Positions 36,717-46,549 of a DNA stretch of 64,000 bases are shown here, one piece after another. The notes below the pieces were generated by a model. That model ran no database searches and was not told the DNA's origin. It saw only the letters and a list, made by a program, of their open reading frames with translations. How positions within the stretch are numbered: position 1 is the first letter of the stretch; every line of letters starts with the position of its first letter. The stretch spans positions 98,465 to 162,464 of the forward strand of contig NZ_JAFBDB010000008.1 of assembly GCF_016908015.1 (NCBI RefSeq), written 5' to 3'. This DNA is from Clostridium pascui (GTDB lineage: Bacteria; Bacillota; Clostridia; Clostridiales; Clostridiaceae). The position numbers and the translations under genes were made by a program.

Positions 36717-38240
36717 TTACTTAACACTTACCCCAGGTCCTATTGGTAATCCAAGTGCATACCATACCATTATAAATACAATCCATACACCTAGCATTAT
36801 CAAGCTATAAGGTATAGCTGTTGATAAAACCGTACCCACTCCTGCCTCTTCATCATATTCATTTACAAAACCTAATACAATTGGAAAGTATGGGAATAGT
36901 GGTGATATTATATTAGTGGTTGAATCACCTATTCTATAAAATAACTGTGTTAATGCTGGATGATAGCCAAGCATATAAAACATTGGCACAAATATTGGTG
37001 CAAGTAATGCCCATTTTGCTGAACCACTACCTATAAATAAATTTATAAATGCAGTAAGTAGAATAAATAATATAAATAATGGAACACCTGTTAAATTAGC
37101 TGCCTTTAATGCATTGGCTCCATTTACAGCTAAAATATACCCCAAGTTACTCCAGTTAAAGTAAGCTATAAATTGTCCTATAACAAATACAAGTACAATA
37201 TAAGATGCCATGTCTTTTATAGCTACAGCCATATATTTAGGAATGTCTCCAGAAGTCTTTATTTTTCCTACTTCTCTTCCATATATTACAGAAACTATCA
37301 CAAATAAGAATAATAGTAGTGGAATGATTGAATTTAAAAATGGTGATGGGATAATTCCATGAGTTTTAGGATTTCTTAACAATCCGTTTTTAGGAACTAC
37401 TGCAATAGCTACTATAGCTATATATATAAGCGCTACAACTCCAGCTTTCTTAAGGCCTCTTTTTTCTTCAGGTGTTGAAGGTTTATTTTCAACTTGTTTC
37501 TTTCCAGTATATTTTCCAAGTCTTGGTTCTACAATCTTTTCTGTAACTACAGTACATATAATTGCCAGTAAAAAAGTTGATATAAACATGAAATACCAGT
37601 TATCTACAGGTGTTACAGATATATTTTTATTTACCAAATGAACTGCTTCTGTAGAAATCCCTGCAAGTAGAGCATCTGTACCAGCTACAATTAAGTTTGC
37701 ACTAAATCCTGCTGTAGTGGCAGCATACCCAAGGGCAATACCTGCTATCGGATGCCTTCCCATGGATGCGAATATAACTCCAGCTATAGGTGGAATTATT
37801 ACAATAGCTGCATCGGATGCAATATTTCCACATATACCAATTACTGCAACTGCAAATGTTATTACTTTAGGAGAAGCTCCCATTATGGTCTCTTTCATAA
37901 AAGTTCCCATAAAACCTACATGCTCTGCCATTCCAATACCGAGTGTCATAGTAAGAACAAGGCCAAGTGGTGCAAATCCTGTAAAGTTTTTAATCATGCT
38001 TTCCAGCATAAACACTATGCCTTCTCTTGATAAGAGATTTTTTGCAACAACAGGTTTATTAGTTACAGGGTCAGTCACTTGAACACCCGTCATTCCACAG
38101 ATTACAGATATCACCCATATCAATACAATAAGACCTATGAATAGCATAAATGGGTGAGGTATCTTATTTCCTACTCTTTCCACCCAACCTAGAAATCCCC
38201 CCGTTTTTTGAACGGTTTTTACATTTTTATTAGTCTCCAT
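36717..38240 (-). CDS. abgT: AbgT-family transporter (p-aminobenzoyl-glutamate type)
   Basis: This 507-residue polytopic inner-membrane protein belongs to the AbgT family, importers of p-aminobenzoyl-glutamate or, in some members, drug exporters. About 11-13 hydrophobic segments are seen. Family stretches include GWVERVGNKIPHP near the start, MGTFMKETIMGASP, NLFIGSGSAKWALLAPIFVPM and RIGDSTTNIISPLFPYFP. The neighbouring AbgA-like and second M20 hydrolase genes make a scavenging role for folate-derived aminobenzoyl-glutamate or similar acyl amino acids likely. Confidence 0.93.
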   Translation of the reverse strand: METNKNVKTVQKTGGFLGWVERVGNKIPHPFMLFIGLIVLIWVISVICGMTGVQVTDPVTNKPVVAKNLLSREGIVFMLESMIKNFTGFAPLGLVLTMTLGIGMAEHVGFMGTFMKETIMGASPKVITFAVAVIGICGNIASDAAIVIIPPIAGVIFASMGRHPIAGIALGYAATTAGFSANLIVAGTDALLAGISTEAVHLVNKNISVTPVDNWYFMFISTFLLAIICTVVTEKIVEPRLGKYTGKKQVENKPSTPEEKRGLKKAGVVALIYIAIVAIAVVPKNGLLRNPKTHGIIPSPFLNSIIPLLLFLFVIVSVIYGREVGKIKTSGDIPKYMAVAIKDMASYIVLVFVIGQFIAYFNWSNLGYILAVNGANALKAANLTGVPLFILFILLTAFINLFIGSGSAKWALLAPIFVPMFYMLGYHPALTQLFYRIGDSTTNIISPLFPYFPIVLGFVNEYDEEAGVGTVLSTAIPYSLIMLGVWIVFIMVWYALGLPIGPGVSVK

Positions 38241-38305
38241 AATTCCCCTCCTAACACAATTAAAAATTTATTGATTAAAGTTCAACAAACAATATTAATA
38301 AATAA

Positions 38306-39628
38306 CTAATTCCCCTCCTTTTCATAAAGTTTTAAGACAGCCATCATATAAACTTTTACAGCCACTTTTAAAACCTCTTCATTAAAATCAAATCCATTAT
38401 TATGATGATCCGCTGTCCTTTCTGTGCCAAACATTAAATAAACAGCCTTCCCCTTGTTTTGTTGAACCCTATTCATCATGTAAGTTGCATCTTCTGAGCC
38501 AGATAAACTTGTATATTCTACTGTATCAGTTATATCAGGAACTTCATTTGACGCTTCCTTTACTAATAAAGATAATTCCTTGTCGCTATATCCACTTTCT
38601 GCCTTCCCTGCTAAAGTAACCTCACAGGTTACGTCATACATATTTGCAGCACTTTCAAGTATCTTTATTGCTCTTTGTGTAATATAGTCATTTATTTCAG
38701 TTGTTTCCCCCCTAGTTTCTATTTTCATTTCTGCTCTATCTGGCACTACATTTCTTCCTGTTCCTGCTTTTAAAACTCCTACATTTATTCTCGCTGTACC
38801 ATTCCCATGCTGACATAAAGTATGCAAGTTCAATGCCGCTGTGGCTGCTGCAAGCAGTGCATTTTTCCCCTTTTCAGGGGTAGCTCCAGCATGACTTGAT
38901 CTTCCTTTATAATGCACATCAAGCTTTGTTGTGGATAAAAATCCCCCTGTATTTACAACAAGTTCTCCTAATTTTCCAGACTTAAATCCTATATGGCCAG
39001 TAAATAAATAATTAACATCATTAAAAATCCCTTTATTAACCATAGAATAAGCTCCTCTAGTGCCTTCTTCTGCTGGTTGAAATACAAATAAAATTTTTCC
39101 CTTTAATTGTTCCTTTATGTTATTCATTACTTTTGCCAGCACTAATCCTATAGCTGCATGTCCATCATGACCGCAAGCATGCATATTACCTTTGTTTATT
39201 GAAACAAATCCTTCATTTATAGGTCTATGAGTTATATCCTCACTTTCTATTCCATCTAAAGAGTCTATATCAAATCTAAATGCAATAGTTGTCCCCGGTT
39301 TTTTTGTATCTAATATTCCAACTACTCCAGTTGCTCCGTTTTTCATTAGACTTAAATACTTCTCTTTTGCTCCTTGTGAAAGCGCTCTCTTCTTGTATTC
39401 TTCTAAGACTTCTCTACCTGGAACTCCCATCATAGAGTCTATATCTATAACTTCTTCCCCTATTTTTACTTCTAATCCAATCGCTTCTAGGTACTCTGCT
39501 ATTTTGGATGTAGTTCTAAACTCAGTCCACCCACTTTCTGCATACTTATGAAAATCTCTTCTTAAACTTATCAATTCGTCTAAAGATAAATCTATATTTT
39601 TGAATAAATCATTTTTTAAATCCTTCAT
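38306..39628 (-). CDS. AbgA-like M20 amidohydrolase (aminobenzoyl-glutamate hydrolase)
   Basis: This 440-residue M20 peptidase resembles the AbgA subunit of p-aminobenzoyl-glutamate hydrolase. It shows RRDFHKYAESGWTEFRT near the start, MHACGHDGHAAIGL with metal ligands, FQPAEEGTRGAYSMV and SGSEDATYMMNRVQ, with the long insertion after the first domain that is typical of AbgA. I start at ATG 39626-39628, nine bases after AAGGGG. It is the first gene ahead of abgT, 65 bases away. No clear AbgB partner is present; the other M20 gene is of a different subgroup. Confidence 0.9.
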   Translation of the reverse strand: MKDLKNDLFKNIDLSLDELISLRRDFHKYAESGWTEFRTTSKIAEYLEAIGLEVKIGEEVIDIDSMMGVPGREVLEEYKKRALSQGAKEKYLSLMKNGATGVVGILDTKKPGTTIAFRFDIDSLDGIESEDITHRPINEGFVSINKGNMHACGHDGHAAIGLVLAKVMNNIKEQLKGKILFVFQPAEEGTRGAYSMVNKGIFNDVNYLFTGHIGFKSGKLGELVVNTGGFLSTTKLDVHYKGRSSHAGATPEKGKNALLAAATAALNLHTLCQHGNGTARINVGVLKAGTGRNVVPDRAEMKIETRGETTEINDYITQRAIKILESAANMYDVTCEVTLAGKAESGYSDKELSLLVKEASNEVPDITDTVEYTSLSGSEDATYMMNRVQQNKGKAVYLMFGTERTADHHNNGFDFNEEVLKVAVKVYMMAVLKLYEKEGN

Positions 39629-39811
39629 TTTCATCAACCCCTTTTAGCACTTTAATACATATATATATTCTGCTATATTTCATTAATTCCTTCCATATTT
39701 TTGAAATTTTCTTATAACTTATATATTTTCATGCTTATCTATTAACTTTTACATTTTTTTAATATTTTTCAAAATTTGCTCAAGATGCAAAGCAGTTTTT
39801 AGGAATAAAAA

Positions 39812-39887
39812 TAAGGTGCTAGATGCTAAGAATTATACAAAATTTTCACACATGAAAATTCTATAATTCCTAGCTCCTAGCACCTTA
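39812..39887 (-). repeat. Intergenic hairpin repeat, copy A
   Basis: Arms of 26 bases (39812-39837 and 39862-39887) match at 23 positions. An inner eight-base palindrome (AATTTTCA-CACA-TGAAAATT) fills the loop. On the minus strand it is followed by TTATTTTTATTCC, 30 bases after the yerC-like stop codon, so it probably also terminates that gene. The core is GGTGCTAGGAGCTAGGAATTA. Confidence 0.8.
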
Positions 39888-39917
39888 CTTCTTAAGTCTA
39901 AAGACTAATTCTCATTA

Positions 39918-40226
39918 TTAAGATTCTTCTTTTTCTTCAAGTCTTTTTAATACTATTCTATATCCTTCGCTTCCATAATTTAAGCATCTATTTACTCTAC
40001 TTATAGTTGCAGTACTTGCTCCCGTTGCCGCTGATATATCTTGATAAGTTCTCTTTTCTTTTAGCATCTTTGCTACTTGTAATCTTTGACTAAGAACTTG
40101 TATTTCATTTATAGTACAAATGTCATCGAATAATCTATAACACTCTTCCCTAGTCTCTAAAGTTAAAATTGCATCACATAAAAAATCCATTTCCTTACTT
40201 TCAACTTTTGAACTAAAATTTCCCAT
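39918..40226 (-). CDS. YerC/YecD-family TrpR-like DNA-binding protein
   Basis: The 102-residue protein carries the TrpR-type helix-turn-helix of the YerC/YecD family: DDICTINEIQVLSQRLQVA (about 42-60), then KRTYQDISAATGASTATISRV and NRCLNYG. The last segments form the recognition helix. The role of the family in Firmicutes is not settled; tryptophan-operon control is not established for it. I start at ATG 40224-40226 with AAGGAG nine bases upstream; the open frame to 40307 has no site and is longer than family members. Confidence 0.92.
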   Translation of the reverse strand: MGNFSSKVESKEMDFLCDAILTLETREECYRLFDDICTINEIQVLSQRLQVAKMLKEKRTYQDISAATGASTATISRVNRCLNYGSEGYRIVLKRLEEKEES

Positions 40227-40422
40227 GATTTTCAGCTCCTTATTCATAATTAAGATATTTCTCTTATGTAATTTATAAAAATTCATAATTTCGATATAAA
40301 TTAACATATCCCACTTTATTTAATTCGTTTTCTCTATTATAGCACATATATTATAATTTTTATCGTTTACATTGTATAATTTGTAAAAATCTTTGTTGCA
40401 GTTTATTGTTTTACAAAAAAAA

Positions 40423-40456
40423 TAAAACAACCCATTGGGGCATGGGTTGTTTTTTA
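40423..40456 (-). terminator. Terminator after the pseudouridine synthase gene
   Basis: AACAACCCAT-(GCCCCA)-ATGGGTTGTT forms a GC-containing ten-base-pair stem with T runs on both sides. It lies 140 bases past the rsuA-like stop. A second AT-rich stem (AATAAATAAAAG with CTTTTATTTATT) follows at 40456-40492. Confidence 0.8.
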
Positions 40457-40592
40457 ATAAATAAAAGGGGGCTATTCATTCTTTTATTTATTCTTGCATA
40501 ACTAATTATATAAGAATACCAATTTAAATTCAAGTGATATTTGAAAATTTGATTTTAAAATTTTTATTAAATGAAATAAAAACCTTCAATTT

Positions 40593-41309
40593 TTATATAT
40601 CTTTGAGTGTTTCTAATTCTTCTTCTGTGAGTTCTCTATATTCTCCTTCCATAAGTTCATTATCTAAAGATAAATTCCCAAATTTAACCCTCTTCAAATA
40701 AACTACTTCTTTTTCCCTAGCTTGAAACATTCTTTTTACTTGATGGAATTTTCCTTCTTGTATGGTTATATAAACCTTAGAGCCATTTTCATCTGCCTCT
40801 ACTATTTCAAGTTTTGCAGGAAGACATTTATAGTCATCATCTAAAACTACACCCTTTTTAAAAGCCTCAATATCCGTCTCATTTACCTCTTTGTCTATTT
40901 CAGCATAATACACCTTATCTACATGCCACTTAGGAGAAATTAACTTATGATTTAAATCTCCATCATTTGTAATAAGCAGTAATCCTACAGTATCTTTATC
41001 TAACCTTCCTACTGGGAATGGCTTAAATACCTGATAATCTATATCTAATAAATCTATTACCGTTTCATCACGATTATCAAAGGTGGCTGAAATAACTCCA
41101 TCAGGCTTATTCATCATAAGATATATGTACTTTCTATATAAAAGTTCCTCTCCATTTACCTTTACAATGCTTTTTTCTGGATCTATACTAATTGAGGAGT
41201 CCTTAACTACTTCTCCATCTACTTCTACTCTCCCGCTTTTTACTAATGCTTTTACTTCTTTTCTACTTCCAAATCCTAAGTTAGCAAGTACTTTATCTAA
41301 TCTTTCCAC
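40593..41309 (-). CDS. RsuA/RluB-family rRNA pseudouridine synthase
   Basis: This 238-residue protein isomerises a uridine in rRNA to pseudouridine; by family it is likely RsuA-like (16S position 516). It has an N-terminal S4 RNA-binding domain (MERLDKVLANLGFGSRKEV) and the catalytic motif GRLDKDTVGLLL with the essential Asp104. Other family segments are MMNKPDGVISA and GKFHQVKRMF. Distinguishing RsuA from RluB requires a phylogeny. It is monocistronic, with AGGAGG-like bases before the ATG. Confidence 0.9.
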   Translation of the reverse strand: MERLDKVLANLGFGSRKEVKALVKSGRVEVDGEVVKDSSISIDPEKSIVKVNGEELLYRKYIYLMMNKPDGVISATFDNRDETVIDLLDIDYQVFKPFPVGRLDKDTVGLLLITNDGDLNHKLISPKWHVDKVYYAEIDKEVNETDIEAFKKGVVLDDDYKCLPAKLEIVEADENGSKVYITIQEGKFHQVKRMFQAREKEVVYLKRVKFGNLSLDNELMEGEYRELTEEELETLKDI

Positions 41310-41470
41310 TATTTTTCCTCCCTTGTTTTTAAATACAAAATTAATATACCATTTCTTATATATATTTTACCACTACTTTCTTTTACAATTCTTTAAAACA
41401 AAAAGAAGTTTGCTTTAGGCAAACTTCTCCCTATATTATAAACTCTAAATTGTTATTTAAATCCTAGTAA

Positions 41471-42133
41471 TTACTTTCCGTAGTTTTTCATAACATATTG
41501 TATAAACTCTCTGGATTCATAAGGTAGCTTATGTATATCTTCTTTGCTCTTTACCCCTAACTTTTCTACAGTACCTGTTCCAGCACTATATCCTGCTAAA
41601 GCTAATTCTTTACTATTTCCATAGGTATCTAAAAGAGTCTTGAGAAGTTTTGTCCCACCCATAACATTGTCTTCTATATCATAAGGATTCTCAACTCCCA
41701 TAGCTTTGGCTGTTCCTGGCATCAGCTGCATTAATCCCATTGCACCCGCTGAAGATGTTACATTGGGTTTAAATCTTGATTCGTGATAGATGATTGTATT
41801 TATAAGATCCTTATCTATACCATATTTTTTAGAAGCCTTCTCTACAGCTTCTTCTATTCTTGCATCGTTACTTTCCATACTAGAACTTATGTCTTTTATA
41901 GCCGCTGTAACTCTTTCTTGTCCCCCATATCCAAGACTTTGCGTTTGATCTTCTGTAAGTCCTAGATTAGAAAAATCTATATTGCCATTTGAATCCATCA
42001 TAGCCTCAGTTAGACTTTGCATTACTATTTCAAAAGCTGGAGAATCTCCCATGGTCTCTTTAAACATTTGAGTCATAAGCTGCATTTGATAAAATTGCTC
42101 TATTCTTTTATTGTCGTCTATTTTCATTTTCAT
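41471..42133 (-). CDS. Lytic transglycosylase (SLT domain)
   Basis: The C-terminal ~125 residues are an SLT/LT domain that cleaves peptidoglycan between MurNAc and GlcNAc: catalytic Glu118 in IIYHESRFKPN, SSAGAMGLMQLMPGTA and LALAGYSAGTGTVEKLG. The N-terminal ~95 residues are a helical region without a clear signal peptide, so export may be atypical. Two ATGs (42131-42133 and 42125-42127) share one GAGGTGA; the second has better spacing and would shorten the protein by two residues. It follows the triple-tyrosine gene by seven bases. Confidence 0.9.
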   Translation of the reverse strand: MKMKIDDNKRIEQFYQMQLMTQMFKETMGDSPAFEIVMQSLTEAMMDSNGNIDFSNLGLTEDQTQSLGYGGQERVTAAIKDISSSMESNDARIEEAVEKASKKYGIDKDLINTIIYHESRFKPNVTSSAGAMGLMQLMPGTAKAMGVENPYDIEDNVMGGTKLLKTLLDTYGNSKELALAGYSAGTGTVEKLGVKSKEDIHKLPYESREFIQYVMKNYGK

Positions 42134-42140
42134 ATCACCT

Positions 42141-44141
42141 CTAAATAATAAATTCTAAAATATCATAATCTTCATAAGCACACTTTCTATAGCTGCTTTT
42201 ACACAAAGCAAGTATCCTATACTTTCCCTTTTTAAAAGGAACAAAGCTATAATAATTTTTTTTGCTATAATTTTGAACCTTAAACCATTCCTCTTCTTCC
42301 ATCAAATAAAATTCATATATAGCATCCTTTCCACCCTCATTCTCTACAGTAACTATAATAGGCTTATTAATTTCTATTTGACTATCACTACATTTTATAG
42401 TTGTATTAGTAATTGGTAAAGCCTGATGAACTGGTATCCTAGCTTCTTTTTTATTATCAAATTCCTTATTACTTAATTTATTTTTAACGTATATTTCCAC
42501 CACATACATGCCACTGTGTGGGGCAATAAAATAATATTCTATACTTTCTACATAATCTGTTTCTTCAATTTTACGACCATTTATTTTCAAAACATACTTA
42601 AATAATAAGTCTTTTGTATTTATTGATATTATATTAAGTTTTATAGTATCACCAGCAACATAATACTCATTTAGTGGCATCAAAATATAATCTATATTTG
42701 ATGGAAAAAAGTCATAGGAATTTATATATATAATTTTATGACTATCATATTCCTTTAAAGAATATTTATCTTTTACCATTACTTCTATTTCAAACTTACC
42801 TTCTTCTTGTGGTATGAACTTTATAAAATTGCAGCTTCCATAATCTATTCTTCCTCTTTCTTGCCCTTCTTTTCTTATTATAAAGCTATATCTTAAAGTA
42901 GAACTACCAGAAGCATTTACCTCTATTATAACTTCTTCATGCTTTAATATCTCATTTCCCTTGTCTATAATAACATTCTCTATTTTTATAGGGAGCTTAA
43001 CCTTTTCATCAACTGTAAAGTAAAACTCCTCTTTTTGTTCATACTCACCATCAAAAGATGAATCCTTTACCCATAATATAACCTTATATTCCCCTGGCTT
43101 TTCTAGCTTCCAAGTATAATTATTTAGTCTTATGTAACCTGAATCAACACTAGTATTTCCCTCTATGATATACCTATAAAGGAGTTCACGCCCTCCAGTA
43201 ACTATTGCTTGAAGCTCAATTTCTGTTTCAACTCGCTGTGGGCTCATTTTATTTGCAGTAAAGCTATTTATTTCAATATCCTTATAGGGACGTATGCTAA
43301 AATTTATTATAGCTCTGTCATCATATTCCTTGGGGGAATACATATCCTTTACCATACACATTAGCCTGTAATCTCCTGGGACTTCTTCAACATATGCTAC
43401 CACTTTTTTAGTAGAATAATCTTGTATACACTTAAATTCTCTATCTTTAGATATCTTTATAAACTTATAAAGTATTACTCTATCCTTGTCTCCATCAGTA
43501 TCTACTTCAAATAATAACTCTTTGTTGCATATCCTCTCTCCAGTTATACATCTGAAATTTCTTATTTCTATTTTTTTTAATGGAAGCACGTTAAACTCTA
43601 CTCTTGCAAAATCATTATATTGCTTAAGAGAATTAATCTCTTTACATTCCACTAATATTTCATGCTTACCAGGATTTTTTATTGTGCATTCTAAAAAGTT
43701 ATCTAAAGTATAATCCTTTATAATTTGCCAATTAAATTCTTCCTTTAACCAGTACCTATACATAATATTATCTTTATTTGACGTAGCATCTATTTTTATT
43801 TTTTCCCCAACTTTTATTTCATCTTTATTTATTTTAAGAGAATCTATTATTTTTTCTTGTGATTTACCTATTATAAAGTCACTTCTTGACAGATATTCAA
43901 AAGGCTTTGTACTATCTTTTACTTTAGCTTGTACCATTATCGTGTACTTTCCATCTTCTTTTGGTACCCATTTTATATTATTTTTATAATCAAAATCTCT
44001 TAATACTTCCCATATTCCATTACATCCCACAAAAAATTTATATAATAAATTATCGTTATCAGATACTTCCGCCTTTATAATTATTTCTTCTTCCCTCTCT
44101 CGGGGACTTTCTACACTAAAGGTGATGGAAATCTCATTCAT
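42141..44141 (-). CDS. Triple-tyrosine (Y_Y_Y) repeat protein, seven repeats
   Basis: The 666-residue protein is built from seven repeats of about 90-97 residues, each with LLY-x-F/Y in one strand, a later YTIMVQAKVKDS-like strand and a Y-x-D/N-x-R segment. They begin near residues 1, 95, 190, 288, 385, 480 and 576. This matches the Y_Y_Y (three-tyrosine) beta-sandwich module seen beside sensor kinases and in cell-surface proteins. No signal peptide, membrane helix or catalytic domain is seen. Stop and start codons of this gene and the lytic transglycosylase gene are seven bases apart, so the two are co-translated and may act together on the cell wall. Confidence 0.8.
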   Translation of the reverse strand: MNEISITFSVESPREREEEIIIKAEVSDNDNLLYKFFVGCNGIWEVLRDFDYKNNIKWVPKEDGKYTIMVQAKVKDSTKPFEYLSRSDFIIGKSQEKIIDSLKINKDEIKVGEKIKIDATSNKDNIMYRYWLKEEFNWQIIKDYTLDNFLECTIKNPGKHEILVECKEINSLKQYNDFARVEFNVLPLKKIEIRNFRCITGERICNKELLFEVDTDGDKDRVILYKFIKISKDREFKCIQDYSTKKVVAYVEEVPGDYRLMCMVKDMYSPKEYDDRAIINFSIRPYKDIEINSFTANKMSPQRVETEIELQAIVTGGRELLYRYIIEGNTSVDSGYIRLNNYTWKLEKPGEYKVILWVKDSSFDGEYEQKEEFYFTVDEKVKLPIKIENVIIDKGNEILKHEEVIIEVNASGSSTLRYSFIIRKEGQERGRIDYGSCNFIKFIPQEEGKFEIEVMVKDKYSLKEYDSHKIIYINSYDFFPSNIDYILMPLNEYYVAGDTIKLNIISINTKDLLFKYVLKINGRKIEETDYVESIEYYFIAPHSGMYVVEIYVKNKLSNKEFDNKKEARIPVHQALPITNTTIKCSDSQIEINKPIIVTVENEGGKDAIYEFYLMEEEEWFKVQNYSKKNYYSFVPFKKGKYRILALCKSSYRKCAYEDYDILEFII

Positions 44142-44314
44142 AATTCACAACCCCCATTTAAACTCTTCCTATTTTATATTATACTATAAGTACCATATTC
44201 TGTAATGTGTTTTTTATTTACATATGGATAATTTGGAAAAATATTTGATTTTATCCTAAATTAGTACATCTGAATGACCCGAGATACTTTCTTGTAAATT
44301 AGGGGGTGTATTTT

Positions 44315-46459
44315 ATGAGATTATATAACGCTGAACTAGTATCATTTGATACTATAAAACTTAAGGCCGACAATTGCTCTATAGATAAGTTACCCAAGCT
44401 AAAAATACGCAATGGCCTTAAAACTTTACGTGTAAACGCGTATTATTTAAATAAGAATATGTTACAAATAACTTTAAATGGATTTATTAATATAAAAGAA
44501 AAAAGTGAGCTAATATTAGGTAAAAATAAAGTTTCCATAAATTATTATCCTCTATATAAATCAGATGAATTTAATAAATTATACTATTATGACGGTAAAC
44601 TTGGATATACTTATACTCCACAAGAAACCTCATTTTCCTTGTGGTCTCCCGTTGCTTTAGGTATAAACATTTTAATTTACGATTCTGGAGAACCTAGTTT
44701 AGAAGAAAAACCCCGTAGAGTAAAAATGGAAGAGTATGAAAATGGAGTTTGGAAATGCAGCATTCACGAAAACTTAGATGGGCATTTTTACACTTATGAA
44801 ATAAATATAGAAGGAATAGTAAGGGAAGTTATAGATCCTTATACTCCAGCAGTTGGTATAAACGGTTTAAGAGGCGCTATAATAAACTTAAATAAATCTA
44901 ATCCTAAAAACTTTGAAAAAGACTGCCCTTTGAAACTAAGCTCTCCTACAGATGCCATAATTTATGAACTAAGTATAAGAGATATTTCTACTCATCCTAA
45001 TAGTGGAATAATAAATAGAGCTAAATTTTTAGGATTATCAGAAGATAATACTTATTCTGATAGTAACATAAGCACAGGCCTTGCTCATATTAAAGAGCTT
45101 GGAATTACCCATGCGCAACTTATGCCAATTTTTGATTTTAGTCACATAAATTCTAATGAAAAAAACCCATTGCTTTATAATTGGGGATATAATCCTGAAA
45201 ATTACAACTCAGTTGAAGGTATATATGCTACAGATCCCTATAATCCTTATTGCAGAATAAAAGAGCTTAAGACATTAATATGTACCTTACACGCAAACAA
45301 TATAGGTGTAAATATGGATGTAGTATATAACCATGTTTTTAGTGCTCCTAAAAGTAATTTTGAAAATATATTCCCTAAATACTACTTTAGGTATAACGAA
45401 GATGGCTCCTTAAGCAATGGAAGCGGATGTGGCAATGATATAGCATCGGAAAATCCCATGGTAAAAAAATTCATAATTGATTCGGTAAAATTTTGGGCTA
45501 AGGAATATCATCTAGATGGATTTAGATTCGACTTAATGGGTATTCATGATGTAGATACCATGAATATTATAAGAGAGGAATTATATAAGATAAATCCTTA
45601 CACTGTTATATATGGAGAAGGATGGAACTTAAACACTTTCTTGCCTGAAGAAAACAAAGCTACTCAGAAAAATTATTATAAAATGCCTTCTATTGGCCAT
45701 TTTAATGATTTTGTAAGAGATGTCATTAAAGGTTCTACCTTTATACCTACGGATATTGGCTATGCTTCTGGGAAAGAAAACATGGAAAATAATATAAAAG
45801 TTTGTGTTTCTGGTTCTATAAATTATAATGGACATATAAAAGGAATGTTTCAAAGTCCAATTAATACTATAAATTATGTATCTGCTCATGATAATCATAC
45901 CTTATGGGATAAAATAGAAATAAGTTGTAGAGATAAAGACTTTGAAGAAAGAAAGTATATACATAAATTATGCAATGCTATAATTTTAACCTCTCAGGGT
46001 ATTTCTTTTCTTCATAGTGGCGTAGAATTCTGTAGAACAAAAAATATGGATGAAAACAGCTATAAATCACCAGATATAATAAATTGGATGGATTGGGATA
46101 GAAAAGGAAAGTTCATTGATGTCAATAACTATTACAAGGGACTAATTAAGCTTAGAAAGGAACATCCTGCATTTAAAATGAATAATGCAGATGAAATCAG
46201 AAGGCATCTGTTTTTTTTAGAAAACACTCCTCAAAATGTTGTAGCCTTTGTTTTAAAAGATCATGCAAGAGGTGATATTTGGTCAGACATACTTGTAATC
46301 TATAATCCAAATAAAAGTACAATTGAAATTGACATTCCTGAAGGAACTTGGAATGTAGTTGTAAACAGGGATATTTCCGGAACGGATGTCTTAGGAACTA
46401 TATCAGGAAAGAGTTTACTCGTAGAACCTATAAGCGCTACCGTGTTATATAAAGACTAG
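44315..46459 (+). CDS. pulA: Type I pullulanase
   Basis: This glycoside hydrolase family 13 enzyme debranches alpha-1,6 links in pullulan, glycogen or starch. The 714-residue protein has N-terminal beta-sandwich domains (CBM48-like, about 90-200), the type I pullulanase signature YNWGYNP (288-294), the nucleophile Asp406 in DGFRFDLMG, the acid/base Glu435 in YGEGWN and SAHDNHTLWD. No signal peptide is seen, so it is probably intracellular and acts on imported glucans or glycogen. I start at ATG 44315-44317, with AGGGGGTG six bases upstream; the GTG at 44306 lies inside that site. Confidence 0.95.
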   Translation: MRLYNAELVSFDTIKLKADNCSIDKLPKLKIRNGLKTLRVNAYYLNKNMLQITLNGFINIKEKSELILGKNKVSINYYPLYKSDEFNKLYYYDGKLGYTYTPQETSFSLWSPVALGINILIYDSGEPSLEEKPRRVKMEEYENGVWKCSIHENLDGHFYTYEINIEGIVREVIDPYTPAVGINGLRGAIINLNKSNPKNFEKDCPLKLSSPTDAIIYELSIRDISTHPNSGIINRAKFLGLSEDNTYSDSNISTGLAHIKELGITHAQLMPIFDFSHINSNEKNPLLYNWGYNPENYNSVEGIYATDPYNPYCRIKELKTLICTLHANNIGVNMDVVYNHVFSAPKSNFENIFPKYYFRYNEDGSLSNGSGCGNDIASENPMVKKFIIDSVKFWAKEYHLDGFRFDLMGIHDVDTMNIIREELYKINPYTVIYGEGWNLNTFLPEENKATQKNYYKMPSIGHFNDFVRDVIKGSTFIPTDIGYASGKENMENNIKVCVSGSINYNGHIKGMFQSPINTINYVSAHDNHTLWDKIEISCRDKDFEERKYIHKLCNAIILTSQGISFLHSGVEFCRTKNMDENSYKSPDIINWMDWDRKGKFIDVNNYYKGLIKLRKEHPAFKMNNADEIRRHLFFLENTPQNVVAFVLKDHARGDIWSDILVIYNPNKSTIEIDIPEGTWNVVVNRDISGTDVLGTISGKSLLVEPISATVLYKD

Positions 46460-46464
46460 TAGGC

Positions 46465-46549
46465 AGGTACTAGGTGCTAGGAATTGGTGAAATTTTATGC
46501 AATAAAGTTTCTACGTTACCTATCTCCTAGAACCTCTGAACTAGTACCT
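46465..46549. repeat. Intergenic hairpin repeat, copy B
   Basis: The imperfect palindrome has outer arms AGGTACTAG (46465-46473) and CTAGTACCT (46541-46549), with inner GTGCTAGGAATT opposite CTCCTAGAACC. It shares AGGTNCTAGGTGCTAGGAATT with copies A and C and lies between the convergent pulA and YaiI-family genes. Confidence 0.7.
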
